The position numbers were made by a program, and so were the translations under genes. The notes under the pieces are model-generated. The model saw only the letters and a list, made by a program, of their open reading frames with translations, ran no database searches and was not told the DNA's origin. Of a DNA stretch of 64,000 nucleotides, positions 39,101-51,506 are shown in pieces. Source of the DNA: Ectocarpus siliculosus (lineage: Eukaryota > Sar > Phaeophyceae > Ectocarpales > Ectocarpaceae); contig FN649727.1 of assembly GCA_000310025.1 (NCBI GenBank), forward strand, positions 4,349,333 to 4,413,332. The letters are read 5' to 3'. The number at the start of each line of letters is the position of its first letter. The first letter of the stretch is position 1.

Positions 39101-41561
39101 CAGGTGAACGAAACTTGAGCGCCGCGCATTTGGCTGCAGCTAGCAGATGTGACGGCAAGTGGTGATGGTGGTAAGTGCCGAAAAAAGTTGCTATTCGCGC
39201 ACCCCTCCCGTGATCTTACAACTATGATCGCGATCTCATATCATGCTACATGCGACACGTTGACCAAGAGTAGCGAACAGGTCGTCAAGTACCTGCCGCA
39301 CATGAAGTTTGTTGTCCTTCACCATGCTCGACCGCCAGGATATCCAACAAGTACGCCACCTTGCCCGTGAGCAATGCGCAACGCATCAAGCATGACGTGT
39401 AGAACCTTTTCAGTTATTTAGGTTACTAGTGTACGCTTACGTGCTTCGCGAACTGCGGGACACACCACCCACCTCAATGCCAAGGAACTGCAGGAGAAAG
39501 AAAAACTCGTCCTCGTCGATCTGACCGCTGTTGTCTTCGTCAAACATCTTTGCAAGGGTTTGGATGGTCCGGCACAGGAAACGTTTGCAGCGCGTTTTGA
39601 GTGGGAATTAGGTCGAGGTTCGCCGGTGCAATCGAGAAAGTATTCGAGTAAGCCGCACACATCTGCGATTGAATTTCCGTACCGGCGTTTTGAGAAGAAG
39701 ACGTTCGTACGGACTAGTGCTTACAGGGCAAAAAAACGGGTCGAGAAGACCTTTCAGCCCCAACGGGAAGACAACGGGAAATACACCACACGCGAGCACG
39801 ACTTGTATTTGTATTTTCGGCGAGGAGGAGGGCCGTTGATCGCACGGTGTTGTCCCACCAGAGGCAGCTAGACAGCTCTACATGTCTGTCAAACCTTCGG
39901 AACCCGTGCAATCCTCCATAACTATCTTTTCGTCACCTCGAAGGCATCGAGGGGAGTCAAGAGGGCACTGGGAGTGAAGCCAACGGGGTTTCCGCTGTCA
40001 GGGTCGACGGCGAATAACGCCACCTTGAACTCCTCGAAGTCGATTTCACCGGAACCGTCGGGATCGGCCATGCGGAAAAACCTCAAAGCCTGAAGTTGGG
40101 GGTGAAGAGTACCGCGTGTGCCGAAGCTTGTTGGGGTGGCGTACATAGACGCCTGTGGTGCACGAAACGGGATTTATCTGATTGATGACAGCGGGGATGT
40201 GCACCTACTGTTTGGCGGGTGTCGCCGCCGGGACGCACGAAAGCGCTACTCTTCCCAAAGGACTATGCGCATGAAAGCAATGATGTGGTAAGTCACGACG
40301 AAAAGAGCCCTCAGATTGAACAACAAATGCCATAGAACACAGAGCGTGCGGCAGATACAGCTCCACCATACTGATGGCATCGTTCGTGAGTGCACTTCGT
40401 ATTCACATGCTTGCACCACACTTCTACCGGCAGGATGTTTCGAGGCCGAGATAGCTTTCGTACACACAACAAGTTGTCTTGCATAATGGATTATGGCTAT
40501 CCTTTTCACTCGCTATTATGGACTTGAAGCGACCTGTATTGGCTGTACCTTTGGCATGGTTATACTAATGCCGAGCTGCGGTAGCATGGTCCGGAACTCG
40601 TCGAAGTCGATTAGTCCACTTCCGTCCGTGTCGAACTGCGCAAACACCTCTTCCGGCGTTTTCTTCGTGAGTTCAGCCATGATGTTCTTCACGCCCCCCC
40701 GTTGATCATTTTCCTCGTCTGCGCCCTCGCCGCCATTCTGAGAGCCCAAGTTGCTGCTGCCCCCGCCGTCGTTGCCTGAATCGGCGTTGACGCTAGCAAT
40801 CTCCTCGGCCTTGTTGGCGGCCGACGTTTTCGCGAGACTTTTCAGGTCTTTCTTGGCGGTCTTGTCCGCCCTGGCGATGTCTTTCTCCATCTTTGTTATA
40901 GAACCGGCCGCAGATGTCCAGGGGCAATAGACATATCGGGGGTATGTACATGGTGTCAAAAGAAATGCGCTCTGCCTGCATTCGTAGGATATGCAAATCA
41001 TGGTCGTACGCGTAGGTGTCCGTGGCGAATGGCTACATCTGTTATTGCACGTTTCTGCTGTACTGGGATGAGCGATGTATAAAATACGCTGTGCCAGTTG
41101 AAGGGGAGAGCCGTTGCACACTATGCCACAGGGATTGAGGAGGTATGTAGCTCCGATCAAGTTATTCGACTTGAACACACGATCAGGATTACTCATGTCC
41201 TTTGATGTAGCATACCAGTTTCGTATACGGTCACCAGACCTGTCCGCTTCAACACTGCTGTACAGGCGAATGACGAAAGCCATCAACTCTCTCAAAGGAG
41301 TTTGCGGCCACAATCTCCTCTACTGAACTAGGTTCCACTCAGTACTCTAAGGACGTCAGCACCTGGTGTGTGTGTGTGCTGTTGAAAGCAGCAATAACAA
41401 GCTCTGAATACATGCCGATCGATAGATTTGCATATGCATAGTCTACCTACCAGCGCGATTTTCCCCTTGGTGTCATTTGCGCCATATTTCCCGACAACGT
41501 CCACATGATCGGCGCTCCCACTGGAGTAGGAGCCAACCGACCCACCCCGACTGCCTCCCAT
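22976..41561 (-). CDS. EF-hand / RCC1-repeat / fucolectin-like multidomain protein, 24 exons
   Basis: Exons, 5' to 3': 41561-41451, 40890-40549, 40089-39937, 39547-39473, 39043-38835, 38431-38194, 36661-36443, 35518-35318, 34926-34763, 34151-34013, 32026-31881, 31435-31309, 30582-30445, 30036-29899, 29418-29335, 28977-28783, 28185-28024, 27643-27521, 27158-26949, 26181-25983, 25715-25651, 25308-25078, 24132-23944, 23575-22976. All phases agree, giving about 1485 residues. Four EF-hand loops are visible: DTDGSGLIDFDE (124-135), DPDGSGEIDFEE (160-171), DEDNSGQIDEDE (205-216) and DTDQSGYIEYAE (241-252). A charged linker follows, with a degenerate first RCC1 unit (VWMFGTGPFGEF). RCC1 repeats span about 709-988 (for example CGAAHTACVTASGHLFIWG). 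A fucolectin/F5-8C-like domain spans about 989-1150 (NLAMGRPSRQSSVYDG, WWEVDLGQ, IWNRCDEP, RYVRVQLQ). The last 199 residues are Ser/Gly/Thr-rich. No signal peptide or membrane segment is seen. I infer calcium-dependent control of a propeller and glycan-binding module; the cellular role is unknown. The exon 9 start (34926) is the least sure. Confidence 0.85.
24152..24178. repeat. GA dinucleotide microsatellite
   Basis: About 13 GA units on the plus strand. On the coding (minus) strand this is a CT tract just upstream of the acceptor of exon 23 of the EF-hand/RCC1 gene, so it also serves as the polypyrimidine tract. Confidence 0.9.
37549..37760. mobile_element. MITE-like element with 34-bp terminal inverted repeats
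   Basis: Bases 37549-37582 and 37727-37760 are inverted copies (30 of 34 match; both begin GAGCCAAGTTTGGG when read inward). The roughly 210-bp unit lies in intron 6 of the EF-hand/RCC1 gene (38193-36662). Its interior is AT-rich with several short GGAATTCC-type palindromes and no coding capacity. This is the shape of a non-autonomous DNA transposon. The superfamily was not identified, and no clear target duplication was seen. Confidence 0.7.
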
Positions 41562-41865
41562 TTTATTTTAGAGGGAGAGGATCTCTGCCCTCTTGCCCTC
41601 TGGCGGGTTTGTCTCGAGGCCCGACGCCCGACGCCCAAAGCTTCGCGGCCGCGCAGACATAACAGCGGCGCGATCATACCGTTTGGAACCGTTTTGTGAA
41701 CCAATTGGAACCGTTTTTGTCTAGTTGTGCCGCGTCCGCGTTGCCCCGATCCCCGATCCCTCCCTGAAAGCAGCCAACAGCCAACACGACGGTGGCTTCG
41801 TTGCGCTGCGTTAAGTGAAATCACTGACATCCGTTGGTACGACCAGGGGCTGCAGCGATTGATCA
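41562..41865. promoter_or_regulatory. Bidirectional promoter between divergent EF-hand/RCC1 and antiporter genes
   Basis: Only 304 bases separate the two start codons. A palindromic CCAATTGG at 41701-41708 supplies a CCAAT box in both orientations. It is flanked by a direct repeat, TTGGAACCGTTTT (about 41683-41695 and 41705-41717). GC-rich repeats of CCGACGC occur near 41620-41635. No clear TATA box is seen. The function is inferred from position and these motifs. Confidence 0.6.
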
Positions 41866-44807
41866 ATGGCGATTGAAAATGAGCTCCGAGTGGTGCTCCT
41901 TCTGTGCGTCGTATGGCTGATGGAGGTGGCCTGCACCCGCATCAACGTCTCGCCTATCATCGGTCAGATAGCCGGGGGGCTGGTGGTGGGCCCAGCTCTC
42001 TTGGATCTCATACCGCATGTGGAGGCGTTCAAACTGTTGGGAAAGCTAGGCGTGATGATTCTGGTGGTCGAATCGGGGTGAGAACCAAGGTGTGCTTCAT
42101 GTCCATCTGTCGATGCTCCCATGGAGAATCGAGCGTGGAGCTTGTAGTGTAGTCCACTCCACTTTTTGCGTTGTTGTTACATACTGCTGTGCCTAAAGTG
42201 GGGGTTCCGCTCGATGGCTTCTACGCTGTTGTGTCTGTCACGTGTTCATCAGCCCCCCTCTAGCGGGAACGCCGAAGTTGCGTGAGATCTCCGATGTCAG
42301 CAGATTGCACAGGCATTCTGCTGCATGCTGCACACAGCAACGAGCACGAGCGAGAACCAAACTTCCAATGAGTGGTTCTTGACGAACAGTGCATGGCGTA
42401 TTACTCTATAACAGGCTAGCCGTGGATATTCAAGATATTCGCCGATTTGGGGCGAGGGCTTCGCTGGCAGCGGCAACTGGCGTACTGCTACCGACTGTGC
42501 TTAGCTTCGCGCTGTATTCAGGGGTTCTCGGGGCGGGCTGGAAGGTGTTTTTCTGCCTCATCGCCGTACGCTTCTCTTCGTGTGTCAGCGTTGTTGGAGC
42601 TAGAGAACTGGTCTAACGACAGTCATACACTTGGCAGTATACAGCTCGTGGAACAATCGGCGTTTTTGTCCAGGCTTGTAATAACTCATAGAATTGCGCC
42701 GGCACAACGCCGGTCGTTTTTTTGAGACGCATGTTTGATCGCAAGCGGTAGTCTAGAACCAGCGTTTGAGTGCCAATAAAAGACCGCCTGCTACGGTACG
42801 TTCCATGCGCTGTTTTTCTTGTGGTACCCACCCCCCCCGCCGTGAAATGCTCATCTCTTTCGTCCAACAATGCCAGGCGGCCTTAGCCGTGGGAGCTGCG
42901 CTCTCCCCCACCAGCCTAGGGTTCAGCGCCCAGCTTCTTGGCGAGGTCGGGCAGCTCACGACACCGATAGGTCAGCTGATCTGCACGGCGGCCGTGATCG
43001 ACGACGTGCTGTCTCTGCTCCTCCTCGCTGAGGTGCAAGCACTTGCCGACGAGAACCCCAAGGTAAGGGCAGCACACGTGTAACTCCCCCGGTATGTTAT
43101 CACGTCCGGTCAGGTGCGGGTGTAATTTTGCGTAAAAATCGCAGGTGGTGCAGGAAAGATTTTGTGTAGTGGATTTGGGATGACGTTGTCCCTCCACCTC
43201 CCCAAAAAACGCCCGCTTTCCCCCTCCCGCCCGCCTCTCCCCCCCCCCGTTCTCGCCCCCCATCTCCGTCCGCAACAATCCCGGTCTTCAGTGGCACGAC
43301 TACGCCGTGCCGGTGTTGGCCTCGGTGGGGTCAGTCTTGATCGGCGGCCTCGCGGCGGTCTACATCAGTTCTAAAACCGAGCCGCTCGGCGCGTGGCTTT
43401 CCTCCCTCAACAAAAAAAGCAGCAGCAACGATAACGGGCGCCTTTCGTCGTCCCCAGCACGCCGAGCGGAGGTAGCGACGGGGACGGCGCGACAAGGAGA
43501 ACAGGACCTCTCGCCTTCTGTCTATCGCTCTCCTCCGGTTGTCGATGAACCGGCCGCCGCTGTCGACCGGGGCCAAACACTGGTGGACACGACGACGGTA
43601 CCGCTAGAACCGGGTGTGTTTAGCACTCCCGCCGCCGTTGCGGTGTCACCCACGCTGTACGGTGGTGATGCTGGCCGACAAGGCGATGCGAGTTCCGTGA
43701 GGAGAGGAGATCGAGCCCTGCTCACGATGGTCTTGGCGTTTTCTCTGGTGTTTGCCTATCTGTCGTCCCTGGTGGGCAGTTCGGACCTCCTAGGGTGCTT
43801 CCTGGGCGGCTTGGCATTTTCAGGCGTGCCCGGCGTCCAGACGATTTGGGCACGGCAGGTAACAGGCCGAGCATGTCTTGAGAAACACGTTTTGTGGGCT
43901 CGTTTGTGACTCTCGGATGTCTGTACATTGTGTAGGACGGGACCTTCATCTACGGTTCTGCTGTGCGATGAACGTCGGGGCGGAGAGGGGAGGGAGGGGT
44001 GTCCTGCTCCCGGTCGGGAATCTGCCGATTCTGCTGGTTTCGCCCGCTCGTGAGTTCAATGCTCCTCGGCGTGCCCGAGTGTTTGGCGCCTACCGACCGT
44101 GGGTGTTCCCGCGGTTTGGCGCATTTCGCAGGCCACCCCCTCCCGCTCACAGTCTGGCCTACGACGCCACGGCGTGTTTTGTTTCGTCGTGTCAATACAC
44201 TCGTCACACCCAAGACTCAAGCGCCTTCGGCCATTCCCTCCCTTATCTTGCCCCCCTTGTTCCCTTTTCTGTGTTGACAATGACGCCTCCCACCCACCCA
44301 ACCCTTGCAAAATTTCAATGCAACGCAGATGAAGCGGTACTCTCAGTGGGGGGCAAGGCTCTTCTTCTCTGCGACGGTCGCGTTCAGCGTGCCGTCCGTC
44401 TACAAAGACGGCGGCCTTCTCAGAGTCAAACCGTTCTGGAAGGGTCTTATCCTTACGGTGGCCGCGATTGTCGGAAAGGTCGTCGTGGGCTTCTACGCGG
44501 GACCCCCGTTAACACTCTCTGGGTTCCTGAAGCTGGGCTGGGCTATGAACGGGAGGTGCGTGCGTGCGTTCCAGTCCGCGGCCCTGAGTTTTGTGTTGTG
44601 CATATGATGCTTCGCCTACCACGAAAATTTACGGCTGCTCTGTCTTTGTCTCTTTTCTTATCTCTGCCGCTCTCTGTTTGTCTGTCTCTCTGCTCCTCTC
44701 TCCCTCTCTCTCGTTAGATGCGTAAGGTCAGCTATGGGGATATCGGTAGGGGTAGAGCAGAATAAATATAGGGTAACCACGCGAGCAGCAGCAGCAGCAG
44801 CAATGCC

Positions 44808-44838
<31 letters not shown>

Positions 44839-45262
44839 GAGCGACTGTACTTGTTTGGAAGACATCAAGCCCGTACCTTTCTCATCCCCCAATCAATGCA
44901 CACAAGCATGCTCCCGGCAACGCACCCAGCACCCAAACGGTCCTCGCTTTTTATTTCTTTTTCTGTGCATCTCTCGGCCTGCTTCTGTTTCCCCCCCGTT
45001 TTCTGGACGACAAATACAAACCAGGGGGGAGTTTTCGTTCTTCATTGCCCAGGAGGCGAGCGACGAGGGGATCTTGACGACCGGGGACTACTCGGCGGTG
45101 GTTTGGGCACTGCTATTGAGCTCCATCGCGGCCCCTGTGTTCTTCAGAAGGGTCCTGGCCAAGGATAACGATGATGTGAATGATGCCCACAGCAATCATC
45201 GCCGAAAAAAGAACGGCGAACAAGAGTTGGCGGGGGGGAGCAGTACGACTGCCGTGCGATAG
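41866..45262 (+). CDS. CPA2-type cation/proton antiporter (Na+/H+ or K+/H+ exchanger), 6 exons
   Basis: Exons: 41866-42077, 42415-42565, 42877-43062, 43292-43858, 44329-44555, 45025-45262, joining in frame to 526 residues. It is a membrane protein exchanging a monovalent cation for protons. The N-terminal helix is followed by the family segment INVSPIIGQIAGGLVVGPAL. Exon 3 gives GAALSPTSLGFSAQLLGE and the ion-site helix QLICTAAVIDDVLSLLLL with its Asp pair. Exons 4-6 supply further hydrophobic helices. Between two of these helices lies a hydrophilic Ser/Pro/Thr-rich insert of about 100 residues (about 221-323), probably a cytosolic regulatory loop. The C-terminus is short and charged. Introns are 300-470 bases and hold nothing but simple repeats, including CAG/AAC runs before exon 6. 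Ion specificity and membrane location cannot be told from the sequence. Confidence 0.88.
44787..44839. repeat. CAG and AAC trinucleotide runs
   Basis: A GCA run followed by an AAC run of about 11 units, in the last intron of the antiporter gene. Confidence 0.85.
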
Positions 45263-47968
45263 AAGCAGCTTGTTTTGTTGCGGCATTTTTTCCGTACGGC
45301 GGATGTCTTGTGCAATCCATAACCTCAAGCGTGGTTTCGACGCGTTCAAGCTGTAGCGCCTCGAATGCACCGCCAATGACAAAAAAAACGGGATGCAATG
45401 AAGTACTCCCATTATGTTATTTGGCACTCTTACCAATCCCGTGACCCCCTACATGCCCTGTTGGGGGTCTCCGGTTTGCCGTGACTTGCCACTCGCGAGT
45501 GTGCAGCGGTTTCAAGACGTTGTTGTACACCTTTCGGCGTTGACCAAAGGTGCCGGCACGCTTGCTTCCCTCGGGCCCGGCCAAGATTTCGCGGCGAAAC
45601 AATACCCACGGGAGAAACAACCATAGTAAACAGGTGCTATAAAAGGCCCGGATGACGTGGGCGCATGTTGACGGAGCGCGGACCAACTCTCGAACCGTAA
45701 CTACGTTCGTTGCACTGCATTATTTCTGGTATCGTCTTATGATGCACGTACACCGTACGGTCGCCCCTGTGCGTAGGCTTGAGGGGCTCCTTCAACAGAA
45801 CGGGTTTTGATTTAGAAGGGTCGCGCGCGTTCGAATCGTCCCTTGGGCGCTGTTTTCATGCCTCACCGTCCTTTATCGCCAACGAAACGTAACTTCAAAC
45901 GCACCGATAGAGGCACGTTTGGAAACACTACGCTCCTGCGACATACAATTGACGGCAAGAAGACCTGCAGTCTCAGACGCGTAACTTGGCCACGAGACGT
46001 TCATTACCCCACCCAGGAGAAGTTCAGGAGAAGTTCACTATCCCACACCTACGTAAACCAGGGCTGATCATGTGCACACGACAGCTCGTGCTCGGGGCAA
46101 CAGCAGCCCCGTCGTACCGTGTGGACCAGTCGTTCGTTTTCACCACAGGCAGGCGAGTTCGCCGGGTCCGCAACGAAACGTTGACTACCAGCCCATTTAT
46201 TCCATCAGCAGAGCAAGTGGAGCGAGAGACGGCCAGACCAGGCAGTTGTTAACGTTGTTCACGTCTACTCCCTACTCTCCCTTCCCCCCCCCTCTCTCTC
46301 TCGACACCCGATGACAAACCACAGACAAACATTTTCACATGTGCTGTGTGACGCCACTCCATCTCATACATGTTTATACACGGCACCACCAACCAGCAAC
46401 CACACACCAGGGGGGCCACACAGCTGGGACATTGAGCAAACGCCCACCTCTGCGCACCCCCAGAGCCTTTCCTACCATTCCTCATCCCTACTAAAGAGTA
46501 AAGTTATCGATGAAGGCCGCTGAACCTGAGCGAAAAAAGATCAAAACAAAAGCTGATCCGTCTGTGCTCCTCCAGTGCCCAGCGTGTCGGCCATGCCCCG
46601 GGAATACGAGACGAATGGTAATACAGAGCAACTTTATAAGGGGTATGATACAAAGCGGCCGAGTGCAGCCTTACACTGGAGCACCAGGAAGAGAGACAAG
46701 ATGTTTCTAGTTGACAAGCCGCCAGCGGGGGGGGGGGGGGGGGCCCGGGGGGGGCTAGCCCGCCCTATCCCAAGTGGTCCTCCGCCGTGGCGGGCGTGAC
46801 CCCCACTGTTATAATCTACCCAAAAAACGTCCAAACCTTGCCTTCCAGCAATGCCCGGGGGCACAAAAAAACCGTCGCGCGGGCCCCCCCCAAAAAACGA
46901 ACAACCTCCGCCCTTCGTTGGATTGCTGGGCATCCTAAAGGAGAGCAACCAAAAAAAAAACAACCCCCAAAAACATAACACACATCCACGGAAAATCACG
47001 GCAAACGACGGTTCCTCGATTCTTATACAGCAGTGTTTCATCACCTTTTCGCAAGAAAAGGGACTAAAATTTAAAATACCCGGGGGGGGGGGGGGGGGCT
47101 AACAAGAGACGTTTTCCAATAACACGGCAAAAAATGTACAAGAACGGTGACGGCAACATCTCTCTGGCAGCCAGTACACTTGGCAGCACGAGGGATCACC
47201 GGCACCCATCGCTTTGCTTCTCGAACAAAACACAACTAACTACTGGTTACGAGTATCACCGGCCTTGTCCTGCCTGGGCTGACTGCAGTGTGGGCCCTCT
47301 GTCTGCGGCCTGGGCTTCCCGAGCCACATGCGTACATACCCGTCACAACGAGCCGGGTAGCCAGACGGTCAGCCGCTGCCAGGGATAGGAGCGCCGCCCA
47401 AGCGTCCAAGTTAAGGAATAAGCGTTTCATGAATAGCAAGCACGCTCTTGGTGCCTGCCTTCGGTATGAGGAAACGCCCCAGCCCAACATAGCCCATTCG
47501 TGCCCAAGAGCAAACCAAACCTCGCTCACAATTAAACACTTTGCCCCTTTCCATAATAAGTCCCTCCCCCCGCTCCTGATTTCGTCTCCAGGAAGAATAT
47601 TTTCCTCTTGCCCGTGAGGTAAGAAGAAATAGAAATGCCTACGCCGCCAAACACGGACACCCTTAAAAACATTCAACAAGGAATACAAAAAACGTACCGA
47701 GAACAAAAAAAAAAAGAAGCGATAGCCCTTTCTACGGGTCTTGAAACAACGAGCGAGATGATCGTGAGGTGACCAAAAAGAGGCCCCCGACCGATCTTAG
47801 ACCTCTGCTGCCGGAGCTGAAAAATTAAGCCAACCAACAACAACAGCAGTCCTTGAATCAGACCTCAGATCCGATTGAGCTCCTGCTCCATCAAGCTTCC
47901 GCCGTAATCTGTCAGGCTGCTCGGAGACACTTATCATCGACCTTCTGACGGATGGAGCTGCTGTTCAT
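45263..47968. other. Intergenic region between convergent genes, partly low-quality sequence
   Basis: About 2.7 kb between the 3' ends of the antiporter (+) and the nucleotidase (-). No exon, RNA gene or mobile element is recognised. From about 46725 to 47100 the sequence has abnormal runs of G, C and A (for example G runs at 46728-46742 and 47083-47098), which look like base-calling errors rather than biology. ORFs there are not trustworthy. Confidence 0.55.
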
Positions 47969-50900
47969 CTATGTAGCGGTTCTCCTGCCGTCGTGATCGT
48001 CGTGCTCCCTGTTGGCTCGGTCGTCAGAGTCGAGATTGATGGCTCGGTATATTTCCCCGTGGTCCACCCTCGGCTCGTGTGCCACGGAAAGCGTCTGCAT
48101 CGTAAAATTACCACAGTACCGCGAAACGGCGAGACCATCGAATGCGGGACGGGACGGTCACGGTGATACGATACAGCGGGACCCGGAGGACGGGAACAAA
48201 ACACATGGCGTTAGAAACGAGTATATAGCTTGATAGACGGCACGTTTGGGGGGACGAGCAGGCGTCCGGAGGGAGAGAGGGAGCGAAGGAGGGAGAGAGA
48301 GAGAGGAAGAGGGAGAGAGGAGAGAGAGGGAGAGAGGAGAGAGAGGGAGAAAGAAAGAGAGAGAGGGGGGGGGGAGAAGAGCGAGCAGGCACAAAAGCAG
48401 TACTGTACCTTGGTGGGGTAGAAGCGGTGCGTGACACCAAAGTTGATGATGTTGCACACGGAGGCCGTGTACAGGTCCACGTGTCTCCACAGGCTGAACG
48501 CGAACAACGTCGGCTCCTCGCTCGTCCTGGACAACCACCAACGACAACGACACCAACAACACAATCATCACTCAAAATACGGCGAGAGGTTTCAACCATG
48601 AGCAAACACCAGATGAGGTTTCGAAGCAAGCTACGCGGGAGTTGGGGGTGAGTGTGAGGTGCCGCGAAAACAGCCCTCGTGTTGGGGTGACGGAAAAAAA
48701 AACCGGGTGTTTCTTACGCTCGCGAAACCATCCCTCCCATTGAACTAGCAAGCACAAGCAACCAATTGTGCGCACACGCAGACCAAAATCACAAGTTCCT
48801 TACATGGACATACGACGTGCATGTCCTGCCTTAACCATCCAAGACGTGCCTTGCCGCGTGGAACCCCACCATCTTCTAGCAACATAATCAAAATGTCAAC
48901 ACAACGCCTTCTAGACAAGACTGCCTGACAAACGTACCACGCCTACAAATATTAGTCGATACTCTTATTACACAAAAAAACAAATGAGACAACCTGAATA
49001 TGGAGCCGAAGCTAGGGGAGGTCATGTCGCTGATGCTCCGCTTCACGAGCGCCCTCCGCCTCTCGAGTTGGTCCAGGAGGGCGTGGTCCTCTTCTCCCAT
49101 CTCCGGCACCGCCGTATTCCTCTCAAGGCTGTTCACCTGGCCCCCGTGCATCTCCGCCACGTCCTGCACCAGCGGCAGCAGTATTTCGAGCGCCAGAGCC
49201 CTCTTGGAGAGTTGGTGGTACATCTGCGAAAAAAACAAACAAGAGGCAGGTCTTTGCGTGAAATAAACAGTAGTGCCTCATGTGGTGGATCTAGGATAAA
49301 AGTGAGTAAGTCCAGGTTCCGTTCAAACAATGCCGGTCTTGCTGTATGTATGTACGGAGGGAAGCATGTTTCGACGTAAAGCACCTGGCGGGCGCGGACA
49401 GCGTGGGGGGGGGGGGGGGAACCACAAAGGGGCCCACAAAAACCAAACAACAATTTTACCGCAACCCATAAAGGCCTAAGGATGAACAACAGGAAGTGAA
49501 CCGGGACAATGACCAAAAAACAAAAGCCGGGGGGGGGGGGGGGGGGGGGGCCCAAAAAACATGGGGGAAAAAAGAATGGGGGAACATTAAGGCCCCCCCC
49601 CCCAAGGAAAAAAAGGTTTTAGGGCCCCCCCCTCCCAAACACCCACCCCCACCAGGCCCCCTTTTTTGGGTGGTAAACGCCCCATTTTTTTCCCCCCCCC
49701 TGGACCCCTTTAGCCCCCCCCTCCCCCAAATAACCCGTACCCCCCTCNNNNNNNNNNNNNNNNNNNNNNNNNNNNNNNNNNNNNNNNNNNNNNNNNNNNN
49801 NNNNNNNNNNNNNNNNNNNNNNNNNNNNNNNNNNNNNNNNNNNNNNNTGTTTTATGTATTTACGGAGGAAAGCATTTTTCGACTTAAACCCCTTGGGGGG
49901 GGCGGACAGGTGGGGGGGGGGGGGGGGATCGACAAAGGGGCCGACAGAAACGAAGCAACAATTTTACAGCAACCGATAGAGGCATAAGGATGACGATCAG
50001 GAAGTGAACCGGGACAATGACCAAGACACAGATGCAGGCGGTGTGTGGGGGGGGGTGCTCAAAATAGCATGTGGTAGAGAGGAGTGTGTGACTATGAGGT
50101 CACCTCCTCCGAGGGACAAAAGGCTTTAGGGCCCGCCTCGTCCATAGCACCAGCCGCATCATGCCGCCGTTCTTTGCGTGTTAACTGCGCTATTCTTTAC
50201 TCATCCCATGTACCCTTTATGCCCACGCGTCTCCGACGTACTCTGTACGCCCGTCCGGTCACGTCGTGGTCACATGGTACACATCTATCGAGAGAGGGAC
50301 AGCAGGAACTGAACGACGGTCGAGGCTCAGCCCTTGTACAGCACCTCCGATACTCCTCCGTTGCACGTTTACATTCGTCAAGCGATGTGTACCACCACCA
50401 TCATCGCCATCACCATTGCGACGATAAACAAAAAACATCATGTATTGTTGTGAAAAAAGACACGTCGACAAGTATGTACTATACGACATAAAGCGAGTAT
50501 TTCAGATGGATCCAACCTATGGGGGGAGGAGTCTGAAATTGGTGTTTATTGGAGTTGATGAGAAGTGAGCATTTATTACTATGTGCCAAAGAGGATGTCT
50601 GCGTGCGTATAGAAGAGGAGTCATGCGCACCGAGAGAAGGCAGCTGCTCGCAGGACATTCCGTTTGCGCCCGATCACGTTGAAGCATCATCAGTGCTGGA
50701 GCACAGGGACTGCTAAACGTACGAGTGGACAACACTGCCAGCTACTAAACCGATCATCGACCGTGGTATCAACTCAAAATAAGACAAATTCACGGTGAAC
50801 ACGTAATTGGACAAATACCACGGCATCTAGACCCGCCGCCTCCCTGGTGAGGAGCTATCATCCACAGTGTCACGCAATAGGGCAGCTTACCGGCGAGGAC

Positions 50901-51453
50901 ATCTTCTCCAGCTCCAGTTCTACGTCGTAGATTATGGCACCCGTGGTCCAGCCGTGGAGCTTGCGGGCCTCCACGAGATCGGCCCAAAGAGAGTCCCCGA
51001 AGTAAAGCACGGAAGGACCCTCCCACCCTGGTGGTGTTGTCCCGCAAGAGGCAGCCAAGCCAGCACGCGAAAAACAAAAGAGAGGGAGTGCAGACAAGCT
51101 TGAGACTGGCAAGTACGCTAAAAGAGATTCCCGCCCCTCCCTCCCCCCCAGCCCCAAGCACGGTTCGAATCTAGGTAGACTGCCGTTTGATCATCCGCGT
51201 TGACCGTTTAGCCCCACGGAGAAGGTATCTGTCGACGTTGAACTTCTCTCTGTGTTGAAAACTGAAGCCTCCAATCCAACGTGATCGTCCAGTGCTTTCT
51301 CTCTCTTTCTCAAACCCCCTCACCAGTAGTTGTCACAAAAACAGGACCGCTGCCCTGTACGACAAGAGGAGCACGACAAGAACGGACACGTCTGGCGCCG
51401 CACGCCCCCCCCCCCCTCTCGCCCCTCTCGCCCCTTCTTGCCCCCTGTTGGGA

Positions 51454-51506
<53 letters not shown>

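Noticed and set aside
46510-47102. Several ORFs in the 46.5-47.1 kb region
   Set aside because: The sequence has abnormal homopolymers; the Pro/Lys/Gly-rich peptides follow from those runs.
49496-49987. 163-codon ORF running through the N gap
   Set aside because: It is made of poly-G/poly-C artefacts and undetermined bases.
51150-51190. Another GGTTCGAATC B-box string
   Set aside because: No cloverleaf can be built; it lies in a nucleotidase intron and is probably chance.
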